Source of the DNA: Linderina pennispora
Lineage: Eukaryota > Kickxellomycota > Kickxellomycetes > Kickxellales > Kickxellaceae
NCBI RefSeq assembly: GCF_002104995.1
Contig: NW_024468250.1
Span: 1,488,001 to 1,552,000 of the forward strand
Direction: 5' to 3'
DNA length: 64,000 nt
A program made the translations under genes and the position numbers. The notes under the pieces are model-generated. The model was given only the letters and a program-made list of their open reading frames with translations. It did not search any database and was not told the DNA's origin. Of the stretch, positions 52,166-63,604 are shown piece after piece. Every line of letters begins with the position of its first letter. The stretch's first letter is position 1.

Positions 52166-52429
52166 CTACACAAAGAACACGTCCTGACAAATGCCGCCCT
52201 TGTCAAGGCGAACGTTGATCCTGTCCGGACGGAAATCCATGGTCATTGGCACATTCTCGCCCTTGAGGATCCGGCGGCTCTGTGGCAGCTGGTTGGCCGT
52301 AAACTCGTTTTCGCCAATGCTGGAGACCAGCGATTCATCCTCGATAAATTTCTTACCGATCAGCTTCCCCTTCCAGAGCTCTGTCTGCTCCTGGCGCTTC
52401 TTCTCCATGGCCTCGTAGTCAAACTGCAT
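52166..52429 (-). CDS. Peptidase inhibitor I78 family protein, no signal peptide
   Basis: The intact 87-residue protein is MQFDYEAMEKKRQEQTELWK followed by a domain resembling MEROPS I78. The pattern LIGKKF, then LPQSRRILKGENVP, MTMDFRPDRINVRLD and a final strand matches the family layout. In that layout RVIxPG.xxTMDYRPDRLN carries the reactive loop. Aspergillus elastase inhibitor is the fungal reference member, and it is secreted. This one has no hydrophobic signal, has a charged helical N-terminal extension, and contains one Cys where the secreted forms have a disulfide. It may therefore act inside the cell. Family assignment is from motif memory, not a search. Confidence 0.7.
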   Translation of the reverse strand: MQFDYEAMEKKRQEQTELWKGKLIGKKFIEDESLVSSIGENEFTANQLPQSRRILKGENVPMTMDFRPDRINVRLDKGGICQDVFFV

Positions 52430-53903
52430 TGTAATGGCTTGCGGTGCACAACTGTAAAAGAAAATGTAATGCTTACGGGGATATTCAGGTAGCTTTGAAG
52501 TGGTTGCTTGTCTTCAACCCCTGTGCTCTGATCCACCTGCATCATATGTGATATATTATGCAACGATTCACATGGGTTGACGTATTTCCTGGGGCTTTCC
52601 TGACTGCCATTGGCTGGTGGGAATTAGCTGCGCTGTGCCCCGTGGCTCGCCGAGATACCGCACTACTGCTGCATTTGCTTTGGGTACTTTCCTGACGCAG
52701 CCCCTATGACGTCATTCTGATTCCATTTTTTCTTCGCTGACAGATGCAATAGATTGGATTGGGCTATTCGCACCTGAACTTGCGTCGGGCTCGCCGTGGC
52801 AAACAAAAATGAGAAAACACCGCCATGGTTTGCTCTTAATCCCTCGAGCTTGCTGTTTACAAAAAACAGCCATCACCAAAAATAAAGTGTTGGCTTGGGG
52901 GCCGCTGTCCTAAGCCTAGGCCGTCCTGGCTGCTAGCTACACGCCGCACTAGTAGGAGCGGCCATATTGTTGTGAAAAAAACCTATTGCTAGATACTATT
53001 TTCCACACTCTTTCCAAGTCCTTTTTTCAGTCTTTAATAATTTATTTTCAGCGTCTTGCAAGCGTATGTTTTAATTGCGACCCGGTATTGGCGTCTTTTG
53101 ACAGTGCAAACAGCGAATTCAAAGTGGTTACCAATTGCAGAGCACCTATTTCTGTATTCTATCTGGGTTCACAGAGTGTGCAAGGATATTAGGCATTATA
53201 CTCTGGCACGAACCCAAACTACAATTCGCTCAGGTACAATTATTCGGCGCAGGATACACCGTTCCGTACGTAGCTACTCGCATGGTTGCTCTCAGCATAA
53301 GTTACTTGTGTGCAGATTACCAACGCTCTCCTCGATGGGAGAGTATCATTGAACATGCCGCTTTAAGCGACCTTGCTCTGCTTCCAAAGAGGGATATTGC
53401 GCCAGAACCTATTGGCTGCATATGCTAATGAACTCTTTTCAGTTCCTTGGCCAAAAGAAAATACAGAGTGATACGCTGCTCTAGTGCATCTCCGCACTAT
53501 TCCACCAGACATTAATACGTAGGCAGTGACTAAGCGCTTATGCAGCAGGTAGCCAGGGTCCTGTCGTATATTAATAGCACAGATCATATTCGGTATTTGC
53601 CCGAAATCCTGGTTCGGCGTAGCACACCGCCCGTGGGGCTGGTGGTAACTTCGGGTATATTCGCCTCTGCTTGCTGCTGCCGCTGCCTGCCGCCCATGGT
53701 CTCACTAACCGCGTGCTGATTTTTCGTCGCGCCTTTTCAGAAATTGCCCGACGAGATAAAGTGCCCGATGATTGATGTTGGGACGGTGTGCCGTCCATTT
53801 TATGCGGCGATTGTTTCTAAAAACAAGCACACGGGCATTTTTACTATAAATGTAGGCGTAACTCCAGTCGGTTGCTTGCCGCACGCAATAGTGGTGGAGG
53901 GCA
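52430..53903. other. 1.5-kb gene-poor region
   Basis: No supported ORF. It contains the I78 promoter side and a region with several T-rich tracts. Upstream sequence of the first bZIP gene lies at its right end. Confidence 0.4.
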
Positions 53904-54598
53904 TGAAACTACGAAAAAGGGTATGGCACCTCGCCTGCTCATGGACTATATTGCAGAGCCGGTTGCGCTGCTTGGCTCGCAGACACTAATTCTGGCCATT
54001 GGACATATAGGGTATCAGCAACAAAAACGATGTGCACAATTCGGACAGTGACATGTTGGCTGATGACAGTGACCACCTGTCCAACGACAGCGGGCACGAT
54101 GTAGGCCGGCCTCGGAATGGCGATGTGGATCTCGAGCTGAAGCGGCAGCGGAACCGCGATGCAGCCGCACGACACCGGCTGCGGCAGCAGCGGAGACTCG
54201 ACGGGCTGGCAAAGAAAGAGGAGATCTTGCGGCAGCAAGTGGAAGAGATCCAGCTGGAAATCAACACAATGCGTAGCGGGCGACTGGGGCTACCGGTGCC
54301 ATCCTAGGGACCGATTCACAGACACGGTTCTTCGAGCTGAGCAGCAGTGTCGGCGAGCTGAAGAAGGCACTAACAAAGCATGCGCAGGACTGCCTGTCGC
54401 TGACCGACGAGGTAAGACGAGGTCAGGCAAGCTGTAACAAAATGGAGAGGCCATTCTATGCTTGGGGTGCTGCTAAAAACGATCCCGTACTGTAATACCA
54501 CCTCTTTATTCGTGTAGCTTCGGCATGTTGCAGAGACGATCCGGGCGCGGCGGCGAAGAGGCGGCCGGCAGCAATTGGATGGCTTGGATAGATGGTAA
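53904..54598 (+). CDS. bZIP transcription factor bZIP1, three short exons, frame problem in exon 2
   Basis: Exon 2 (from 54011, just after an ATATAG acceptor) encodes an acidic Ser/Asp stretch. A bZIP basic region follows, with RNRDAAARHRLRQQRR (invariant Asn and Arg present), then a zipper LAKKEEILRQQVEEIQLEI. An unresolved shift near 54275-54300 (one base lost or two gained) leads to a helical stretch ending SLTDE at 54411. A good donor (GAG|GTAAGA) and acceptor (GTGTAG) bound a 106-base intron (54412-54517). Exon 3 encodes LRHVAETIRARRRRGG to a stop at 54596. The proposed exon 1 (53904-53921, MKLRKR) and intron 1 are guesses from splice signals. The bZIP domain itself is certain. Confidence 0.68.
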
Positions 54599-55321
54599 CA
54601 ACAGATCCTCGGTGCACGGCAAATCCGCCTGTTCCCTGCGAAAAAAAAAAAAATAATAACAGCCAGCGCTTTCTCATCCACACACTCTGGTGGTGCGCTG
54701 CCATCAGGGCGAATGTTTTTTTGGCTGCCAATCAGATCTCAGGGCCGGTAACACTGGCACTTGGCCTGAAGTCGTGCCACCGCCCCGCGTTGAGCGTCCC
54801 TGGTGCTGATTCCGGTATTACTCAGTCTCTGAGTTTGCTTGTCAGTGCCGGGAGAGGGCACCCGTGTGCCCCATGCATGAAGCAGCAAAAACCAGAGTCG
54901 CCCGGCTGCCACAAAAGCCTTAATTTTCCAACCCAAAACTCGACCGTATTTTCGCACCGTTCAGATCTGTTAAGCTGGTTATGCGGCGCAAAAACGTGTG
55001 GGCAAGCGAACTAGAGTATACAGCTTGACTGCACAATAACGTCCTCCCACTCTCTTTTTCCACCCTTTTGCTTCCACCCAGACTCCTTTTCCTGCTTTTT
55101 TAATTATTACATCTTTTACCAATACTTTTGGATTCCATTTTTTGTGCGCTGGTCATCAACCACTTTCGGATACGCGCTGAACACAATCTGGCAGCGGCGA
55201 CTTTTCTTTGTTAAACCTTTGCGGTTATCCATTTATTGTGCCATTGGAAGTGCTGCCAGAGTAGCACACTATCGGCCCTGTGTCTATCTACGCTAACTGA
55301 CAGCCTGTGCCAGTAACCCCC
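54599..55321. other. 0.7-kb promoter region between bZIP1 and bZIP2
   Basis: No ORF with domain features. Pyrimidine-rich stretches at 55040-55130 suggest the bZIP2 promoter and leader. Confidence 0.4.
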
Positions 55322-56115
55322 ATGTTTGACCGTAACATGGCTAAAAACACAGACCTGGTAAGCAAGCAGTCGATTCACCATTCCAAACACAGCTGTACAG
55401 AAAAGGAAACGTGGCCCACCTTGTTTCCAAAGTGTTCATGCCTATTTTTATTTGTTTGCTTACCTGATGTGTTCTGTGGCATCTGCAATCGACATTCCAT
55501 ATTACTTTTGCATGGCAGTAGGATACCGTTGATCACACAAGTACAGACAGTTCGGACGACCTTGCGGATGCAGCATCCGACGAGGAAGGTCTCAGGGCAC
55601 ACGGCTACCATGATGGGCAGGATGCTGCCGGGCCAGCAGGTGGCCAGGGCGACAACGTTGAGGAGCCAGTTGTGCGGCCGCACTCACCGCGGTCGGCGCG
55701 CAGGGTGCGGAATCGACTCGCTGCTGCACGCATGCGCACGCGGCAGAAACAGCACCTGGCTGAGCTGGAACAGCGCAAAACGGCGCTAGAGGAGCGGGCA
55801 TCGGCACTGGAGCAGGAGCTGCTGGAGCTTCAGCGCCAGAACAACCCGCTGGACATGTCGATTGTCAAGCTAGCTGGCATGATCGACGACCTGACAAAGG
55901 TCGAATTCTCCATGCTGTCTGGCATTGACGAGTGTAAAACGCTGCTGCAGAACCTGGAACAGCTGTATAATGCCTCCACTGCCTCCACTGCCACCGTGAG
56001 CAGCACGGCCGCGAACAATAGTGGTAGCAGCCGTAACCTCGCCGCCACCACCACAACCACAACCACAGCCAGTAGCAATACTCTTAGTACCCCTTATCAC
56101 CACCATTCCCATTAG
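55322..56115 (+). CDS. bZIP transcription factor bZIP2, two exons
   Basis: Exon 1 (55322-55357) encodes only MFDRNMAKNTDL. A donor CTG|GTAAGC and acceptor GGCAGTAG define a 164-base intron (55358-55521). Exon 2 continues in phase with DTVDHTSTDSSDDLADAASDE. The bZIP basic region RVRNRLAAARMRTRQKQH has the invariant Asn and Arg. It is followed by a long regular zipper (LAELEQRKTALEERASALEQELLELQRQ). A second helix (LTKVEFSMLSGIDECKTLLQNLEQL) and a Thr/Ser-rich tail ending HHHSH close the 209-residue protein. The target is unknown. It resembles bZIP1 in tiny first exon, acidic N-terminus and a second helix after the zipper, so the two are probably old duplicates. It is intact. Confidence 0.85.
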
Positions 56116-56209
56116 AAAGTTCATTGTCATTTCATCATGGCGGCTGAGGATAATTTTTTAAAACAAGTCACACTGCACTATTCAAAAGAACAAGCAAGCC
56201 AGGTCCAGC

Positions 56210-57306
56210 CTAGCCGTGGGGGTTGGTCAAGAAGGATATGGAGATCCGCGACCCGCCATCCAGGTTGGCTGCACCGCCACTGCCGTTGTAAGGATGGTCG
56301 GGCTGCATTTCCTGGATTACCCCAGCCATGCGGCCGCGGATTAAGCTCAGCTGGCAGATCATAGTCTGTATATTCTGCATTCCCTGACTTCATCGTGTCG
56401 ACCACCTTATAGAATTGGTCGTTTATATGAGTGCTGCTGACACCTTGTGGGTGATACCGTTGCTGCTGCTGCCTTTGGTACTGCGCCTCAGCACAATGTG
56501 GCGATTCGACCCTGGCTATTGACGATGACGATACTGACGAGGGTCTTGGTGTTTGAGCACCAATACAGAGCGTCGGCGAAGCGGTGGTTTCTTTCGGTGA
56601 TTGAGCCATGGCTAGTGGGGTTATAGGAGGGCTTTGGTCGCAGGTTGGTATTCCGCGGTTCTGCTGCCGAGTACGCACATGGTCAATCATATTCTGTAGC
56701 GATAGAACACGGGTTTCGAGTTGGCGCACATCCTCTTCAACCGCAGCAGTGCGCTCACGTTGGCGCCGGCGCAACCGGGCAGATGAGAGCTTGCTTTGGT
56801 ACCGGCGGCGGCTCTCAGGAGAGAGCTCCCGCAAATTGGTATTAGCTTGATGTGCTGTGTTGTTTGCCGATGCTGGGCCGGCTGGGGGAGGCGAAGAATC
56901 TGGTGCAGGTGGGGGAGGAGTCTGGGGTGGTAGAAAGTATTGCAATATCGGCTGCAAAGGCAGGACCTGGGGCTGCCCTGGATAGCGGCTGCCCGGTGCT
57001 GATGCCACGGGATGGCAGGGTGAATCCGTGCGTGTCTTCTCGCTGGCGCATCTGCTGCTCTTTGTAGAATGCAATCATGTACTGCAGCGATTGGATTCTA
57101 ACCTCGAGCTGCTGGATATCACGCTCGGCTTCAGCCGTGCGCTGGCGCTGGCGCTCACGCAGACGGGCAGACGACAGCTTGCTTTGATACCGGCGGCGAC
57201 TCTGGGGTGATAGTTCGCGCACGTCAACGGACCTCGCCGAATTAGACTGGCGCTGAGAACCTCCAGGCATGACAGTGCTAGTCTCCCTCGGCCTCTTTCT
57301 CGACAT
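56210..57306 (-). CDS. Double-bZIP protein: two tandem bZIP modules in one reading frame, two frame breaks
   Basis: The start at 57306 gives MSRKRPRETSTVMPGG. Module 1 (residues ~32-81) is LSPQSRRRYQSKLSSARLR, then ERQRQR and a short zipper with Ile/Leu at heptad positions. About 100 residues later module 2 repeats LSPESRRRYQSKLSSARLR, then RRQRER and a matching zipper. Between them lies a Pro-rich linker (LPPQTPPPPAPDSSPPP). A single extra base near 57000 and another near 56338 shift the frame. After the second, the chain ends ISISFLTNPHG. In both modules the normally invariant Asn of the basic region is Ser (YQSKLSSARLR against RNRLAAARMR in bZIP2). No start codon with promoter-like sequence separates the modules. 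Two closely spaced genes remain the alternative. Confidence 0.72.
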
Positions 57307-60300
57307 TGGTAATTCTCCGGAATGTAAAAAAGTCAACCGAAAAAATATTTGTACAACACTATTTCCAATGTAGTATACCAGTGTTTGGGAATAGTGGGTG
57401 GGCCAGAATGAATATACACGCGGACAGTAAGCCTATTCTGAACCAAGTGGATGTGAACGTCGATATCAGGATCGTATTCAAGTATAATCCTAGACAATGG
57501 TAATTGTACACCCTTGGTGAACAGTCGCCGAACCCGAATTACTCTTACAAAAGTGTGCGAAAAAAATAAAATAAAAATAAAAAGTGCAAGAGGAGGAATT
57601 GATCGTAGGGAAGTGCTCCTACCTCACAGATGGGTCACTCACCACGCGAACTATGCAAAAGAGTAAAGTTCAGGCCTGGGCTGCACCATTATGCGCGATG
57701 CTTGAGCTCAGTCACCAGTGATGATGGTGGTACCCAGTATCTATAGTGTGCTTGTCTGTAGAAAGCCATGCTATGCGACTAGTTGGAGGTGTACTCAAGA
57801 AGAGCCCAAGAACACCTTTGCTCAGTCTTTACAGAGGTGCTTTATTGAGCAAAGAGGTAAATATTTTCTGCAATTGATTCAGCGATGTTCATCCCGTTAG
57901 GCCACTCAAAATCCCATTCGATAGTTGATGCAGGATGTGCTTTCTGAGGGGACCAAAATGCGTTCTCTTCTTGCCTAAATTCGTAAACATGACGACAAGA
58001 AGGTTCCAAAGTAATTCATGATGCTAATGATTTAGAAAAAAAAAAGTACCATTTTTCTTGTCGATAGGGCGAAAGGGTAGGAGATGGCATGGCCACAGAA
58101 TCAGCGCAGTGATAGCTAGAGTATCGTCAGAGCTTGGTGGCCCAAAGAATGCGATTGCAAGCCACCCCCTACCAAGATTCACTGTAAACTAAGGGCATGT
58201 ATGGTGCATCCCTCAGATACTGCCAATAAGGGATCGGGCCAAAAAACATGGCTGAAATTTGCAGCTGGAGACATTTTCAAACATGTTCAAAAATTACAGA
58301 TTCGCTCCAACTGCGCTGAAAATTAGCAGACTTGTTTCTGCGACACAAAATTTCTCAGAATAAAAATACTAGAACCCGAGGATGTCGCTCTGTGGTGTGT
58401 ATATGCATTGTCAACATGTATAGTTTCGCCAGTCTGATGCTGCACAAAATGTGGATGAGAATCGACGATTGCCCACTTTGGGGGAAGCCATCACCTGCAC
58501 AATGAAACAGGAGATTACCCGAGATTTTCCAACCAATCATGCATATCCGCGGCAGCAGGTGCCCTACCGACTCGGCTCAAGCAACTCGAGGTAACTATCC
58601 CTGCCAGTGCTGGTCGAGTGTGCGAGAGGCTCGTTCGCCGCACATGTATCCAAGGCACTATGCAGTATCCACGGGCTGTGTGGTATCCGCAAGTGCGGCT
58701 GCACATACTGCTATAGGCTAGCCCCTTTCCACCTGCTTTGTGGATTGATTCCTAGTGCTGCAGACTTTTTGCAGCGCTTCCGATTACGTATTTTTCGTGA
58801 ATAGAACCAAAAGTCTTATGCACGCAAATAGTCTTGTGCATTCTTTTGAAGCCATTTATGTGGCCATTCACAATCAAAATAATATCGAGCCAATGTGTTC
58901 CATGCGTTTGCTTGCGACTGGCAAGTCACCACGCCATGGGTCTCCATGCATGGCTCACAGCTGAAAGAATATGATGCCGACACTGTCACTATTCTATTAT
59001 AGCCCAGTGCACAGCAGTATTTTTTAGCTTCTCGCAACTATTGCAAAGAATACGTCGTATTCATAACACTGTACACTTTGCGAAGAGTCTGGTGTTCATT
59101 TTGCTGTCTAATGCTTAAAAACCGCGATAGCCAGCGCGCATTTCTGATGAAAACACACCACCATTGCATCCACATTCATTTTTCTCTTGCACCCTGCATT
59201 GCATCCACTCACTTGCATTTTTCCATATTGCTGTTTGCCTCACAAACCACATACTAGTAGTTCAAGGTAAAGATATACGCCTGGCGCAGATCAGCCCAGG
59301 CCGATATTGTATATGGGGGATAGGCAAAAGTCGTACACAATAGTGCGCTTGAACCAATTCGGGCAATTCATCGCCCATCGAAACACCTGCGGCGGGCTGT
59401 GAAACAGTGCGTCTAAAAACCGGTAATTGGGCGGTCTGTTGGTCCTGGGCATCAACAAGCCCCTTGCAAATACAGGGCGAGTCGCAGTAGTGTTTCTGCT
59501 TCCCCTCCTCCCTTTTCCAGAAGTCCCCTTTCTTTATGCGCAGTGGGCGTATTTATACAGTCGTTTCGCGCCTCCACAACACTTAAATAGCCCCCTCTGG
59601 GCTCTGTTGTTGTCTTGCAGAGAAGATAAAATATCAGACTGTATTAGCAACACGAATCCTCTTTCTCTTTCGCTATTCTGGTTGGACCTCTCGTCGATCT
59701 CCCTTGTCTATATTGTAGATACATGCATTGGCTTTTTTTCTGATATCCGATTATCTTTCCTTTTATTCTTAGATATTATAGACGCTTGATCTATCGGTTC
59801 TGCTTTGGACACCTTTCACGACTCGTACATAGCATTGGCCTTGGTGCTCAGCTTCTTCAATTTAAAAGGTAAGCGAATGTTTTGAGCTAGTTGCGGTGGC
59901 GGTGGCAAATCACTCTTGGTCTGGCGTAAATTGTGCACATTATTTTGCCCCTTCGATTAAGGCAATTGTCGAGTTCTAACAAAGACATCGCAAAATGCAT
60001 TCGCCGATGGCGTCCATATCGCGGAAAACACCATGGGCCTTTGCTGGATCATTTTCAAACAGACACATCCTCAACGACATGTATACTGTTCCTCCCACAC
60101 ATCATTGCTACTGCCCTACATTGGTTCCCGCACTCTTTTATAACAAAGCAGGAAATAGCCCTGGCGTAATTTTTCTACGGGTTTGCTGCTATTTTCTCAA
60201 TATTTCTGCGCACCGCTTAATCCAAAAACTGTTTTTGACTGGTTCGTGCAGACAAATTGGCAAGCACTACTAGCCACAAATGATGCCTGGTTCATGTGGA

Positions 60301-60912
60301 TCCTTTTGCCTCTCGGACATGGCGTGGGCTCATATGATCGCCTTCGCATATTAAAACGTCGCAGCCACGCATGCCAATTCAGATCACCCGCTGTTTTTGG
60401 TATTTACAGTTTATTCTACACCCACGAAATCCACCTTGGTATCGTGATCCCAAGCCATATATTGTTTTTCTCCCAACACCTGTCCCCATTTTGTCACTTG
60501 AGCGCTGAGAGTACGCACTAAAGGCACATTTGTATATTTCTTGTGTGTATCAACAGACACGGCAGTGGTGCCAGCCTCGTTGTTGGATGCGGGAGTCAGT
60601 TGTGCTCAATATTTTTTAATATGTGTCATATGCGGGTCATTCGAGCACTGGGCCAATATGTCTGCTCCGGGAAGAGACTCGATAATGAAGGCTGTGCTCT
60701 GGGTTCACTCGGCCAAATAGCACACCTGCTTTTCTGTTTACCAGGGACCTTAATCCAAAGGCAGCACTGACCGGTGCCAGCTTTTTTTTTTTAAAACGCC
60801 GACCAACCGATCTCTCCGTGACAACGAAGCTTGCCTACAAACAGACTAATATTCCAAACATACAATAATCTGTAGAAACCCTACTCAATTCCATTATTCC
60901 TTCTTCTCACAG
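57307..60912. other. 3.6-kb region upstream of GH81 gene
   Basis: No gene could be supported. Short frames lack coding-like character. The left part is the divergent promoter of the double-bZIP gene. The right part holds the GH81 promoter and leader: pyrimidine-rich DNA at 59.6-59.85 kb followed by a strong splice donor at 59869. Confidence 0.45.
59869..60912 (+). other. Probable long 5'-UTR intron of GH81 gene
   Basis: The donor AAAAG|GTAAGC at 59869 and the acceptor TTCCTTCTTCTCACAG ending at 60912 are both strong. The acceptor directly abuts the GH81 ATG. The sequence before the donor has leader-like CT-rich composition. The 1044-base length is long for this window, so the donor could belong to a different exon. 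Confidence 0.4.
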
Positions 60913-63604
60913 ATGCGCAGCCTTCTAGTTCTGGCAGCGCTCTCTTCAGCAGCGCTTTTCTCCAGCACATTTGCAGCGCCGAACTACAACGAAGTCAACG
61001 ATGATGCTCGGCCAACCACCGCACTTGTAATCACATCCATAGCGCCTGCGCTCTCCTCTGCCATGCCCCAGGCCAGTGCCGAAGCCGGTACTGCTACTAG
61101 CATGGCGCCTAATATTGTGTACGTGACAGTGACACAGACAGTCAACGTCGATGCTCTGTGCGGCGAGTCCTCGGGCAAGCAGCTCTGGGTCAGCACGCCA
61201 GCGACAACGCACATGCCCGTGGCACCGACACGGCTGCCGCAGCCGCCCAGCGGCGTCGACACGCCCAGCGGCAAGGACCGGCCGAACAGCGAGCAGCGCG
61301 AAAGCAGCCCGGATTTCTTCACACAAGTGTCTTCACCTGACTCTCCTGAAGAATCCTCGCTTATCCGTTCCCAGGACAGCTCGCACAGTGGCGTTGAAAG
61401 CGACTCGCGCGCAATCCTGGCGCCCTTGGACCCGCACCAACAGAGCCCGCTGGACACCAACCAGAGGCTTCTGTATAGGAACGCCGACAATTCGTATGTG
61501 CCCAATGCGGGACTGTTCGATCAGTCGCAGATCAAGCGGCCGTTCCAGACAAACCGCTGGTGGCAGAACCTGGTTGTCGAGGACGGCACTAATCCGATTC
61601 ACGTGTACCCGTATATGGTCAAGTGTCTGAGCAACTCGTCTATCATCGGGTTCCCAAAGTTCCAGGCAACCGAAACAGCCATGACCAGCTCGCAGTCGCC
61701 CGACTGGACGCTTGATGACGCCAACGGACGGCTGTCGCAGCGCCTGGTGACTGGATACGATGATCTGGGCGTGTATGTTGGGTGGTCGGGCTCGGGCCCT
61801 ATCATGCGGTCGCGGTTCTTCAAGGGCATGCCGTTTGTGACGTACGAAATGGTGTCAATAACCCCGCGACTGTCAACCATCCACGCAGTGATAAAGACCG
61901 AGCTCCTATCGCACTCGGTCGGCAGTAACGGCGTGCGCACACTCAAGGATATTGCCAAGTTGACACGCTCAATGACGGAGTTGCCAGGGCTGACCAAGAT
62001 CACGCTCAACGACAACTCAAAGTGGCTGGTGGTATCCAAGCCCGCCATTACGTGGCAGCAAAGCGGCAATGTACTCAAGGGCCCGGACAACTTCAAAGGC
62101 ACCGTGCAGCTGGCGCACCTAGGCGACAATCCCGACGACAACATCAATATTCTGCAGAAGTACGCCGGCACATATGCCACGGAGGGCACAGTCACCTATA
62201 CGAAGATCCAGGATAAGATGACCGTGGGCCGCTCATCGGATCTTGTGTTCTTCTACAAGACAAATAGCGACGAGGGCGGCTCAACCGACCGCATCCGTGC
62301 AGCTAATGAGGCGTCGACGCAGCTGGAGCTACTCAGCTTCATGCTGCCGCACCACATGGACTCGCTGAACAGCACGGCGGTCACCAAGGAGGACCTGTCG
62401 GGGTACCGGTGCGCCAAGGGGCCGTTGACGGCCGTTGTTGGCAATATGATAATCATCAACCAGCCATTGGAGCCCGTCGACTACGAGGGCCAGAACAAGC
62501 TGACGACGGCCGACCAGGACTCGATCAAGCAGCAGCTGCTTATCGACGCATCCACCGGCAATCAACGTCACAGCCCCCGATCCTTACTTCTTCGGCAAGG
62601 GCCTGGCGCGCGTGGCGCGGCTCTACCAGATCGCGCAGGAAGTCAAGGACACTGCGACCGCCGACCAGCTACGCGACCGACTGGTGCAGCTGATGACGCC
62701 GTGGCTGATATCGTTCAATAACGAGGACCCGCTTGTCTATGACCAGACGTGGGGCGGCATTGTGTCGACCAAGGGCCTGACTGACCCGGGAGCAGACTTT
62801 GGCCAGGGCCGCTACAACGACCACCACTTCCACTACGGCTACTTCCTGTACGCCGGGGCCATCCTGGCCAAGCACGACGTGAGCGCCTTCTCGCCCTTCA
62901 AGGAGCCGCTAAACCAGCTGCTGCGCGACTACGCCAACCCGACCTACAAGGACGACTATTTCCCGTACATGCGGCATTTCGACCCCTACGACGGCCACTC
63001 GTGGGCTGCTGGTCTGTTCCCGTTCGCCGACGGCCGCAACCAAGAGTCAACGGGCGAGGCCATCAATGCCTACTATGGCGCATTCCTGTACGCCAAATCC
63101 CTGGGACTCTCCGATGTCGCTGACTTCTATGAAATCATTCTGAACCTTGAGGCCACGTCGGGCCGGCGCTACTGGCATCCAACATTGGCACAGGCGCGCG
63201 CCCAGTACATTGCCCCGTTCACCCACAACGCTGTGGGAATTCTGTGGTCGGGCAAGGCCGATTTCGCCACGTTCTTTGGCGCTGACTCGGAGTTCATTTT
63301 TGGCATCCAAATGATTCCCTTCACGCCTGCCACACGCATGCTGCTCAAGCCCGACTGGGTCAAGGAGGCGTGGTGTCCCGACGGCTCCACGTGCGCTGGC
63401 GGCATGAAGCCCGCCGCCGAGCACGCCAACAAGAACGGCTGGGCACAGTTCCTCTACACGGCCCTGTCGGTGGTTGACCGCAGCACTGCGCTGGCCAATG
63501 TCAAGAAATGCACGCCGGATGATGGCAACACGCTGACAAACGTCCTGCACTGGATCGCTACCAGCGGCCAGGAGGCTGCTCCAGGCACCGCTGCTCGCCG
63601 GTAG
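60913..63604 (+). CDS. Secreted GH81 endo-beta-1,3-glucanase, one frame break
   Basis: Signal peptide MRSLLVLAALSSAALFSSTF is followed by a Ser/Thr/Pro-rich linker (about 30-170). The GH81 domain begins LDTNQRLLYRN and FQTNRWWQNLVVEDG. The C-terminal catalytic part contains FGQGRYNDHHFHYGYF, HFDPYDGHSWAAGLFPF and the Glu-bearing RNQESTGEAINAYYG, the site of the family's acid/base residues. An extra single base near 62560 shifts the frame; corrected length is about 896 residues. Fungal GH81 enzymes (yeast Eng1/Acf2) cut beta-1,3-glucan, for example in septum dissolution. The Ser/Thr-rich linker suggests O-mannosylation, the type of modification GT15 enzymes build. Confidence 0.93.

Noticed and set aside
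53744-53989. 81-codon frame upstream of bZIP1 as a full first exon
   Set aside because: It begins at TTG and has no conserved pattern. Only its last six codons (MKLRKR) are used in my tentative model.
59427-59789. 120-codon hydrophobic frame
   Set aside because: It lies in a CT-rich leader-like region; the Leu/Phe/Ser bias comes from pyrimidine tracts, and no homology is recognised.
21876-63604. Programmed +1 frameshifting as the explanation for the broken genes
   Set aside because: No shared slippery sequence or stop context; near-identical paralogues lack the extra base; up to six shifts per gene is unrealistic.
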